Source: Chitinophagia bacterium (GTDB lineage: Bacteria > Bacteroidota > Bacteroidia > Chitinophagales > Chitinophagaceae). From it: 6,300 bases of DNA. Below the pieces are notes generated by a model. That model was given only the letters and a program-made list of their open reading frames with translations. It was not told the DNA's origin and did not search any database. Positions 1-5,870 of this stretch are shown here, one piece after another. The DNA lies in the NCBI GenBank assembly GCA_010021705.1, contig RGMU01000095.1, positions 1-6,300 on the forward strand, given 5' to 3'. How positions within the stretch are numbered: position 1 is the stretch's first letter; the number at the start of each line of letters is the position of its first letter. Position numbers and translations under genes: made by a program.

Positions 1-768
1 GAGTTGACCACCGCACAGATAAGCGTGTTGTCGCTATCGCAGGTGGCAAGCATCTCGGGCCTACAGTCGCAAAATCTGTTGTCCAAACAAGTCGTTGCAC
101 TTACGACAGGCCAATTTTTAGCTTTGGGTAGCGCAGCATTAGTAGGTCTGCAGACCGACAATATCGTTGCGCTGACAACCTCGCAGGCAGCAGCGTTAGT
201 CACTAACAGTGTTCGGGCACTAACGAGTACGCAAATTTTTGCACTTCAAACGCAAGATATTGCCTCTTTAGGCAATCCTAAATACCTTTGGGGGATATTA
301 GCCATACTTTTGGCTACGTGTTCGTGGGCATTGGGTAGCGTTATTAATAAAAAGAAAGGCAAAGCCGAGAATCCTACCTTTAATGCCGGCTTGCAGCTGT
401 TTTTTGGCGGGGCATTGATGTTGCTTATAAGCCCGGTGGCTGATGATTATAGTCATATTGATTATTTTAATACCGAAGGCTTGCTGTCGCTACTGTACCT
501 TATTGTGTTTGGTAGCTTGTTGGGCTATACGGCATATATGTATGTGTTGCGGGTGCTACCCGTAGGTGTTGCCACTATTTATGCCTATATCAACCCTTTA
601 GTGGCGGTGCTTTTAGGAGTGGCGGTGATGCACGAGACGGTGAATATATATACGCTATTTGCCTTTGTAACCATTATAGCGGGTGTGTATATGGTGAATA
701 AAGGTAACAACATGCCGGCAAAACAATCGCCGGAGACCACTGAAGATAAAATGGTTTCAACTTCTTAA
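1..768 (+). CDS. Octapeptide-repeat segment fused in frame to the C-terminal half of an EamA/DMT-family transporter (5' partial)
   Basis: The frame is open at base 1 and the first possible start is a TTG at base 4, which falls inside a repeat unit, so the true start is probably upstream. Counting from that TTG, residues 1-88 are eleven octapeptide units (L-T-T-x-Q-[IV]-x-A type). Residues 93-231 are five hydrophobic segments (about 94-112, 126-144, 157-180, 185-206, 212-231) with EamA hallmarks: a W-x-L-G-S-V segment in the first helix, the G-Y-x-x-Y turn, and the A-x-x-x-Y-x-x-P-L-V-A-V-L-L-G segment before a conserved glutamate (HET). Known DMT permeases have about 300 residues and ten helices in two EamA repeats. 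Here only the second repeat is present, so a working transporter is doubtful as read. A short polar tail (about 233-254) ends the protein. Substrate is unknown; inner membrane for the EamA part. The transporter half is secure, but whether the fusion is real is not. Confidence 0.75.
   Translation, partial: ELTTAQISVLSLSQVASISGLQSQNLLSKQVVALTTGQFLALGSAALVGLQTDNIVALTTSQAAALVTNSVRALTSTQIFALQTQDIASLGNPKYLWGILAILLATCSWALGSVINKKKGKAENPTFNAGLQLFFGGALMLLISPVADDYSHIDYFNTEGLLSLLYLIVFGSLLGYTAYMYVLRVLPVGVATIYAYINPLVAVLLGVAVMHETVNIYTLFAFVTIIAGVYMVNKGNNMPAKQSPETTEDKMVSTS
4..267 (+). repeat. Degenerate 24-nt tandem repeat encoding octapeptides
   Basis: Eleven consecutive 24-base units are in register. A leucine-type residue opens each unit at residues 1, 9, 17 (Ile), 25, 33, 41, 49, 57, 65, 73 and 81, and most units follow L-[TSQ]-[TS]-x-[QN]-[IVF]-x-[AS]. 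Gln is at unit position 5 in units 1, 2, 4, 5, 8 and 10. Units 3, 6 and 9 are the most divergent, hinting at a 24-residue (72-base) higher-order period. Synonymous codons vary freely between units, so this is an old protein-level repeat rather than a recent DNA expansion. By my count the tract is about 49% G+C, against about 43% in the following 270 bases. Similar A-L-T-T-x-Q-[IV] repeats are known to me mainly from long repetitive proteobacterial surface-type proteins (recalled, not searched). Confidence 0.8.
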
Positions 769-791
769 TTTTTTTCATTAATCTAAAAAGT

Positions 792-1838
792 ATGTCTTTA
801 GCAACTCACGTTTCAGCAATTGGTACCTCCCCTAACCCTGTAATTAGTGCGTCTTTTGGTGCACAGCCTACAGCACACTTATTTATGGCAAAGTATGGTG
901 CCGGGGCATGGCATGAAGGTGAATTGATGCCTTTTCAAAATCTTAGCCTCAGCCCCATGGCACTGTGCCTGCATTATGGGCAAACGGTGTTTGAAGGCAT
1001 GAAAGCCTTTCCTACGGGTGACGGAAAAATAAACATTTTTAGGATGCAAAAGCATTGGGAGAGATTTAACAAAAGCCTTGACCGTATGTGTATGCCCGGT
1101 GTTAGCTTTGAAATGTTTAGCAATGCCATTACGCAGCTTATACACCTTGACAGGGCATGGATGCCGGATGCTGAAGATGCCTCGCTATACATTCGCCCTT
1201 TTATGATAGCCACAGAGGCGCGCATAGGGGTTAAAGTGGCAGAAGAATACCTTTTTATGGTGGTATGTAGCCCGGCAGGCAAGTACTATGCCGAACCGCT
1301 AAAGGTGAAAGTGGAAACCCGCTACTCCCGCGCTGCCGATGAGGGTACCGGCTATGCCAAATGTGGTGGCAACTATGGTGGTGCCTTCTACCCTACTGCG
1401 CAAGCGCGTGCAGAGGGTTATGACCAAGTGATATGGACAGACAGCAAAGAACACGCTTATATAGAAGAGTCGGGTACAATGAATATTGTATGCGTGATAG
1501 ACGGTACTATCATTACGCCTGCGCTTTCGGGCACTATATTAGACGGCGTTACGCGCAGTTCTCTGCTTACCATTGCGCGTGATAAAGGCATTGCCGTAGA
1601 AGAAAGACGCTTAAAGGTGTCAGAACTGCAAGCTGCCCTTGAAGCAGGCAAGCGCGTGGAACTGTTTGGAGCGGGTACGGCAGCTGTAGTAGCCCCTATA
1701 GCTCAAATTAGTATTGGCGACAATAACTACCACACGCATATAGCCCCCGATGCCCTGATGTACACGCTCCGCGATGCCCTTAACAGCATTCGTCAAGGTA
1801 AAGCAGCAGACAGCTATGGATGGAATACGGTAGTTTAA
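792..1838 (+). CDS. ilvE: Branched-chain amino acid aminotransferase, class II (fold-type IV PLP enzyme)
   Basis: This PLP enzyme catalyses reversible transfer of the amino group between glutamate and the 2-oxo acids of valine, leucine and isoleucine, the last step of their synthesis, in the cytoplasm. The 348 residues fit the longer, eukaryote-like class II family (about 340-360) rather than the ~309-residue E. coli IlvE. Visible landmarks are the substrate-side segment H-Y-G-Q-T-V-F-E-G-M-K (61-71), the R-P-F-M segment (135-138), the catalytic Schiff-base lysine K190 in Y-A-K-C-G-G-N-Y, the E-E-S-G-T-M-N-I segment (225-232) whose Glu contacts the PLP ring nitrogen, and the phosphate-binding G-T-I-L-D-G-V-T-R-S-S-L segment (247-258). 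No key residue is missing. The ATG at 792 is the only sensible start; upstream is A-rich (ctaaaaag) without a strong Shine-Dalgarno, normal for Bacteroidota. It starts 23 bases after the transporter gene and ends before a terminator. Confidence 0.96.
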   Translation: MSLATHVSAIGTSPNPVISASFGAQPTAHLFMAKYGAGAWHEGELMPFQNLSLSPMALCLHYGQTVFEGMKAFPTGDGKINIFRMQKHWERFNKSLDRMCMPGVSFEMFSNAITQLIHLDRAWMPDAEDASLYIRPFMIATEARIGVKVAEEYLFMVVCSPAGKYYAEPLKVKVETRYSRAADEGTGYAKCGGNYGGAFYPTAQARAEGYDQVIWTDSKEHAYIEESGTMNIVCVIDGTIITPALSGTILDGVTRSSLLTIARDKGIAVEERRLKVSELQAALEAGKRVELFGAGTAAVVAPIAQISIGDNNYHTHIAPDALMYTLRDALNSIRQGKAADSYGWNTVV

Positions 1839-1869
1839 TAGAATGTAGTGTGCAATTTTAACTTTAGCC

Positions 1870-1901
1870 TGCGCCCGGACCAAAAATTGGGGCGCATTTT
1901 T
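1870..1901 (+). terminator. Rho-independent terminator after ilvE
   Basis: A perfect 7-bp G+C-rich stem pairs TGCGCCC (1870-1876) with GGGCGCA (1890-1896) around a 13-base loop and is followed at once by five T residues (1897-1901). It lies 31 bases past the ilvE stop codon. It probably ends the transporter-ilvE transcript and insulates the next gene. Confidence 0.85.
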
Positions 1902-1986
1902 GTGTATAAGGTATTGATAGGTGGTTGATAAGTGAAATAAAAATGTAAATTAAATGTGTATAAAATGTTAGTTAAATAGGGCAGTA

Positions 1987-2018
1987 TTTGTGGATAACAA
2001 ATATTTATTTTAGCTTTG
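1987..2018 (+). promoter_or_regulatory. Bacteroidota-type sigma-ABfr promoter
   Basis: The box TAGCTTTG (2011-2018) matches the Bacteroidota -7 consensus TAnnTTTG exactly, and TTTG (1987-1990) lies 20 bases upstream, the usual place of the -33 TTG element. The predicted transcript start is near 2024, giving a leader of about 50 bases before the ATG at 2074. The whole 1839-2073 intergenic stretch is AT-rich. Apart from the terminator near its left end and this promoter I see no other structure in it, and no riboswitch-like fold. Confidence 0.65.
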
Positions 2019-2073
2019 TGTGTATAATGTGTATTTATACGCTATTTTGCGGTCATTATCTTAATAATGTATA

Positions 2074-3669
2074 ATGCGGAAATCAATACCTATTCTGCCA
2101 TTTATCGGTTTCTTGTTATATATTCTATTTACGTCATACAGTAAAGGAGGGAATATGTTAAGCGGTAGTGATGGCACCGGAGCACGCGGCGGGGGCGGAT
2201 GTAGTTGCCACAACGCTGTTGAAGATACGAGCTTAACGTTGTCTATTGTAGTAGATTCTGAAGGCGTAGCCGTTGACCATTATATACCGGGTCTTAAATA
2301 TAGGATTAAACTAACCGCAGTGAATCGTAGTGCCACCATGTTGCCCAAATATGGCTTTAGAATGGCAACTATAGCCACAGCCAATGCGGGAAAGCCTAAT
2401 GCAGAAAATACAGGGGCATTTTCAACTGAAAATTTGTCGGAAAATGCTCAAATCACATCATTAAGTTCATTTAACATTTTAGAGCATAAACTGCCGGTAA
2501 ATGCCACCATGGGTAACGGGGGTGAAGGCACTATTTATGAGCAAAGCGTTACATGGACAGCACCCGCAGAGGCTGAAGCTAAGGGGGATTTAAGCATTTT
2601 CGCTGTTTTGCTGGCAGCCAATGGAGACGGCAAGCAGGGAGGGGATAAGTGGAAAAAGCAAATGATTACCTTATCGGCATGGAAAATTCCGCTAAAAATT
2701 ACGGCAGCTACCAAACGAGTATGTGTAGGTAGTGATTTTACTTTTAAGGCAAACAAAGCGGGTGGCTTTTGGTCATCAAGCAATCCGCGCATAGCGAATA
2801 TAGGCACAAACTTTGGCGAACTTCATGCAGAGGCTCCGGGTGAAGTGGTTATAACCTATACTGTTAACTCCGAAATGAGAGACTCTGTGCGGTTATTAGT
2901 AGAACCCAAGCTAACAGATGTAAGCAATATAGTGGGACCGTTGAGGGCATGTGAGGGTATTCCCATGCAATATGAACAGGATTACCATCATGGCAGTTGG
3001 AGCGTGGATAATGATAATATAGCGACTATAGACCAGTCGGGGCTGTTTATGGGCTTGGGAGAAGGTGTTGCTACTATTTCTTATTCGGTTAGCGGGGCAT
3101 GTGGTAGTCTTACCAAAACAAAAACAGTGAAGATATACAGCAGTCCTTTTGCGGGCAGCATATATGCCCCTGAAAGCGACTGGTGCGTGGGCACACCGGT
3201 AAGCCTTATTACAACGGGTGATAGCGGCGGTGCATGGAGCACTACCAACGATGTAGCTTACATAACGGGGAGCGGTGTGGTAATTGGTCAACATCCGGGA
3301 ACAGATACGGTAGTGTATTCTGTTAAGAAAGGAATATGCCTTACGCAATCTACGCTTTCGGTTACTTATCACCCTAAGCCCGACCCGGGTATGATAACCC
3401 GCGCATGGGGCGTAAAAGCCAATAACAGAATACAACTACGCAGTGGTGTAGAAGGCGGTAAATGGAGCGTGGATAATGCGACATGTGCGATTGGTCCTGA
3501 TGGGGAGGTGATAGGCTTATCTAAAGGGACTGCGGTAGTGTCTTATACGGTAAGTAACGGGCAGTGTGTAAGCACTGCCTCCAGCACGCTTGAGGTGTTT
3601 GGTAAGTATAAAAAGCGACACCATAAACATGCTGTGCAGATGATAGATAGCGTGGTACTACACCCATAA
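2074..3669 (+). CDS. Exported protein with N-terminal C-x-C-H motif, choice-of-anchor-like domain and four Ig-like (Big_2-type) repeats
   Basis: An N-terminal basic-hydrophobic stretch (1-23) looks like a signal peptide or anchor with no lipobox cysteine. Then comes a glycine-rich segment with C43-S-C45-H46, a shortened relative of the C-x-x-C-H heme-attachment motif. Residues about 50-210 form a beta-rich domain resembling the Bacteroidota choice-of-anchor V type (Y-G-F-R-M, V-T-W-T-A-P and an alanine-rich strand are visible). Four Ig-like units follow (about 208-277, 285-355, 360-431, 437-508). Each has G-x-W-S-x-x-N near its middle and a closing [VI]-x-Y-[TS]-V strand. Cysteines C293/C343 and C371/C422 are placed to form one disulfide per unit, as expected outside the cytoplasm. 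The C-terminus (511-531) is basic and lacks an obvious type IX secretion or sortase signal. No enzyme motif is seen; a surface or adhesive role is inference. It has its own promoter and terminator, so it is probably monocistronic. Confidence 0.8.
   Translation: MRKSIPILPFIGFLLYILFTSYSKGGNMLSGSDGTGARGGGGCSCHNAVEDTSLTLSIVVDSEGVAVDHYIPGLKYRIKLTAVNRSATMLPKYGFRMATIATANAGKPNAENTGAFSTENLSENAQITSLSSFNILEHKLPVNATMGNGGEGTIYEQSVTWTAPAEAEAKGDLSIFAVLLAANGDGKQGGDKWKKQMITLSAWKIPLKITAATKRVCVGSDFTFKANKAGGFWSSSNPRIANIGTNFGELHAEAPGEVVITYTVNSEMRDSVRLLVEPKLTDVSNIVGPLRACEGIPMQYEQDYHHGSWSVDNDNIATIDQSGLFMGLGEGVATISYSVSGACGSLTKTKTVKIYSSPFAGSIYAPESDWCVGTPVSLITTGDSGGAWSTTNDVAYITGSGVVIGQHPGTDTVVYSVKKGICLTQSTLSVTYHPKPDPGMITRAWGVKANNRIQLRSGVEGGKWSVDNATCAIGPDGEVIGLSKGTAVVSYTVSNGQCVSTASSTLEVFGKYKKRHHKHAVQMIDSVVLHP
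2998..3478 (+). repeat. 16-base direct repeat pair marking Ig-like units 2 and 4
   Basis: The sequence TGGAGCGTGGATAATG occurs identically at 2998-3013 and 3463-3478, in the same frame, encoding W-S-V-D-N in the second and fourth Ig-like units. The surrounding sequence has diverged. It is most simply a remnant of duplication within the domain array; units 1 and 3 carry W-S-S-S-N and W-S-T-T-N instead. Confidence 0.7.
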
Positions 3670-3690
3670 TGTGGCGGTGGGGGTGTTTTT
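3660..3690 (+). terminator. Likely intrinsic terminator overlapping the stop codon of the Ig-like protein gene
   Basis: ACACCC (3660-3665) can pair with GGGTGT (3681-3686) around a 15-base loop, and the downstream arm runs straight into a T-run (3686-3690). The stem starts in the last codons and the stop codon TAA lies in the loop. The stem is only 6 bp and the loop long, so this is weaker than the ilvE terminator. Confidence 0.5.
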
Positions 3691-3742
3691 ATTTCCGGTT
3701 GTTATACCTATATGTATAGTGCTAAATAGCAAAGAATTGGCT

Positions 3743-3750
3743 TACATTTG
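3743..3750 (+). promoter_or_regulatory. Possible -7 promoter box for the glycosyltransferase-rdgB-Smr operon
   Basis: TACATTTG matches the Bacteroidota TAnnTTTG box and sits in the 89-base gap right after the likely terminator. No clear TTG stands about 20 bases upstream. The predicted transcript start (about 3755) leaves a leader of only some 10 bases before the ATG at 3765, so support is modest. Confidence 0.4.
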
Positions 3751-3764
3751 TAGGCTAATTGTAT

Positions 3765-5255
3765 ATGGAGCACAATAGCAATATTTTTTTTAAGTATGCG
3801 GTTTATGTATGTGCCGTTTTTTTGTTGCTATGGGGTGGTGTAATGGTGGCATTTCCTATAAAGCCCTTTTGGATAGATGAGTGGAGGCTTATTGCTAATC
3901 TTAAATTTAAGGCGTTTAACGAGCTATGGCAGCCGTTATCTTATACGCAGCAATTTCCACGCCTCTATTTATTTTTGCTTAAACAGTTTTGCCATGCGTT
4001 TAATTATTCTTATTTTTCGCTACGCTTCCCTGCCTATTTGCTAACTGTGTTTAATATGGCGTTAGCTTTTTATTTAATGAAAAAGCTATATACGCTCCGG
4101 CACTTTAGCCACTATCTTTTTTTTATAATTTTTACAGGGTCAAGCACATTTATAGACTACATGGTGCAAACTAAGCATTATGAAATGGAGTTGCTGCTTT
4201 CTTTAGTGGCACTTTGGCAACTGTATAGCGTTAATCAGCTTTTAGTAAATAAAACACCAAATGCTGTGATAGGCTATTTTTTGCTCTGTGGTAGTTTTTT
4301 TATTTGTCCATTTTTTAGCTATACGTATCCCATTGCCGCTGCACCTATATATGGTTTAGTGGCTCTTCAATATATGTTTAGTTTCAAAAAGCATTCGCTG
4401 AAAGATACTCTGTTGCTGTTTATGCCGCTGATAGCGGGCATTGCGGGCATTGCGCTTGCCTATAAAACTGATATAGCGCAACTGATGGCAGACAAACAGA
4501 TGCACGGCTATTGGCAGTATAAAATGATAAGCGAAGGCAGTAATCCGGTCAAAATATTAGGCAAGCTGTGGGGCTTTTTTGCCATTGCGGGTTCGGGTTT
4601 TGTGTTTGAAATTCTGTTTGCCACGGCAAGCATTGCCGGCTGCGCATTTGCGATGCAACATGCCATAAAAGCCCTAAAAAAGGGAGCACTTGCTCAAACT
4701 TCTGTACTATTGCTATACCCTTTAGCCCTGACAGGCTTAGTGATACTGCTATTCTTTATGGGCAAGCTGCCTATGGGCGAACCCAAGTTTAATGCCTTTG
4801 CCATACCGGCATTGAGCCTTGCCATTATCCGGTTTATAGAGCACAACACTATTGTGGTAAAGGGTAAAAGTATAGCTTTGACGGTAGCCGGTTTGCTCTT
4901 TATAGGCTCTGCGGGTAATATGGTGTCTTCGTGCATTAATACATTTACTGCACCGGAATATGCCCGGCGCATAAAAATATATAATGCCACCCAAACAGCC
5001 ATTAATACCGCCCAACAAAAGGGCTATGCCATTTATACCACACCCTTAGTGGCTTGGCCTGATGAGATTATGATTATCACCCCGCACTTAACCAATATTC
5101 CCCCCGCAGTGGTATTAAAAACCTTTCCGGCTTATGATGCCGGAATGGCAGTGCCGGTTTATAACATTGACACTAATATTGTAAAAAAGCCCTTAGCCTA
5201 CCCTTGCAGCCAATGCGTGGTGATAAGCGGGGAAGAGTGTGTAGTTCACCCGTAA
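3765..5255 (+). CDS. GT-C fold membrane glycosyltransferase, family 39-like
   Basis: This polytopic inner-membrane protein of 496 residues probably transfers a sugar from a polyprenyl-phosphate donor to a periplasmic acceptor; donor and acceptor are not identifiable. After the first membrane helix (about 10-30) comes the loop motif F-W-I-D38-E39-W, the acidic catalytic-site signature of GT-C enzymes. K137-H-Y139-E-x-E follows at the head of another helix and resembles the K-x-Y-S-x-[DE] motif of Bacteroidota family 39-like proteins. Further hydrophobic segments lie at about 85-105, 115-130, 143-160, 168-205, 216-234, 266-295, 313-333, 343-357 and 368-387. A roughly 105-residue tail (from about 392) is probably periplasmic and ends with C481-x-x-C484 and C492. 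I chose the ATG at 3765; a TTG two codons earlier is possible but less likely. It is followed 11 bases later by rdgB, so co-transcription is likely although the functions are unrelated. Confidence 0.85.
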   Translation: MEHNSNIFFKYAVYVCAVFLLLWGGVMVAFPIKPFWIDEWRLIANLKFKAFNELWQPLSYTQQFPRLYLFLLKQFCHAFNYSYFSLRFPAYLLTVFNMALAFYLMKKLYTLRHFSHYLFFIIFTGSSTFIDYMVQTKHYEMELLLSLVALWQLYSVNQLLVNKTPNAVIGYFLLCGSFFICPFFSYTYPIAAAPIYGLVALQYMFSFKKHSLKDTLLLFMPLIAGIAGIALAYKTDIAQLMADKQMHGYWQYKMISEGSNPVKILGKLWGFFAIAGSGFVFEILFATASIAGCAFAMQHAIKALKKGALAQTSVLLLYPLALTGLVILLFFMGKLPMGEPKFNAFAIPALSLAIIRFIEHNTIVVKGKSIALTVAGLLFIGSAGNMVSSCINTFTAPEYARRIKIYNATQTAINTAQQKGYAIYTTPLVAWPDEIMIITPHLTNIPPAVVLKTFPAYDAGMAVPVYNIDTNIVKKPLAYPCSQCVVISGEECVVHP

Positions 5256-5266
5256 GATATAATAAC

Positions 5267-5848
5267 ATGGAACAAAAAACATTAGTGATAGCCACTACGA
5301 ATGAAGGTAAGCTATTGGAAATAAAAAGTATGCTGCCGCACTACCGTTTGCTATACCTTAAAGATATTGGCTATGATAAAGAGATACCGGAGCCGTTTGA
5401 TACGTTTGAAGAGAATGCAGCTATAAAAGCGCAAACTATCCATAACTTTTGCGGGCTGAATGTGCTGGCAGAAGACAGCGGGATATGTGTAGATGCCTTA
5501 AAGGGCGAACCGGGGGTCAATAGCGCACACTATTCGGGGAGCAGGGATTCTGGGAAAAATGTGCAAAAATTGTTACAAAATATGGAGGGTGTAGCCCATA
5601 GAGACGCTGCGTATCATGCTGTTATTTGCTTAATTTGGCGGGGTAATACCTATTTCTATAATGGGAAATGCGCGGGTAGTATTGCCTATACGCCTCAAGG
5701 AAATGGAGGCTTTGGCTATGACCCTATTTTTATACCACAACAATATGATAAAACGTTTGGAGAATTACCACTTTCTGTTAAAAACAGCCTTAGCCATAGA
5801 GGGCAAGCCTTAGCCAAAATGCTTGCCTTTTTAGCTACGTTTGCTTAA
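5267..5848 (+). CDS. rdgB: Non-canonical purine NTP pyrophosphatase, RdgB/HAM1 family
   Basis: This cytoplasmic house-cleaning enzyme hydrolyses ITP, dITP and XTP to the monophosphate and pyrophosphate, keeping deaminated purines out of DNA and RNA. The 193 residues match the family's usual 190-205. All signature blocks are present in order: A-T-x-N-x-G-K-x-x-E (9-18), the E-E-N-A-x-I-K-A segment (48-55), A-E-D-S-G-I-x-V-D-A-L-x-G-x-P-G-V-x-S-A (68-87) with D70 as the expected catalytic aspartate, G-x-G-G-F-G-Y-D-P-I-F (145-155), and S-H-R-x-x-A-L (176-182). The first position of the D-D-S-G block is Glu here, a common variant. The frame is open upstream to a TTG at 5204, but that would overlap the previous gene and add 21 residues with no family counterpart, so the ATG at 5267 is chosen. 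It lies 11 bases after the glycosyltransferase stop and 22 before the next gene. Confidence 0.96.
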   Translation: MEQKTLVIATTNEGKLLEIKSMLPHYRLLYLKDIGYDKEIPEPFDTFEENAAIKAQTIHNFCGLNVLAEDSGICVDALKGEPGVNSAHYSGSRDSGKNVQKLLQNMEGVAHRDAAYHAVICLIWRGNTYFYNGKCAGSIAYTPQGNGGFGYDPIFIPQQYDKTFGELPLSVKNSLSHRGQALAKMLAFLATFA

Positions 5849-5870
5849 AACCATTAATCCGATTTACACC

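Noticed and set aside
1620..1883. Minus-strand open frame running from the end of ilvE into the intergenic terminator
   Set aside because: It overlaps the ilvE coding end and the terminator hairpin, and its composition is what a shadow frame gives.
1902..1986. AT-rich tract after the ilvE terminator as a possible riboswitch, small RNA or origin
   Set aside because: I found no inverted repeats, iterons or conserved RNA motif; the composition is typical of an intergenic spacer in this kind of genome.
2911..3435. Long minus-strand open frame (174 codons) opposite the Ig-like protein gene
   Set aside because: It is antisense to a well-supported gene with clear domain repeats, and its translation shows no domain-like pattern; the same holds for the shorter minus-strand frames opposite ilvE and the glycosyltransferase.
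3759..3764. TTG start two codons before the glycosyltransferase ATG
   Set aside because: An ATG stands only six bases downstream and the extra two residues add nothing; it would also lie almost on the predicted transcript start.
3784..3792. T-run near the start of the glycosyltransferase gene as a possible frameshift or phase-variation site
   Set aside because: It encodes Phe-Phe in the first membrane helix of an intact frame, and a single short homopolymer in an AT-rich gene is not evidence of switching.
3656..5255. Two successive proteins both ending in V-[LV]-H-P followed by a stop, as a possible shared C-terminal signal
   Set aside because: The match is only a few residues, the proteins are unrelated (exported versus polytopic membrane), and it is easily chance.
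5204..5266. Upstream extension of rdgB to a TTG start inside the glycosyltransferase gene
   Set aside because: The extra 21 residues have no counterpart in the RdgB family, whose N-terminus begins right at the A-T-x-N-x-G-K block; the ATG at 5267 gives the normal length.
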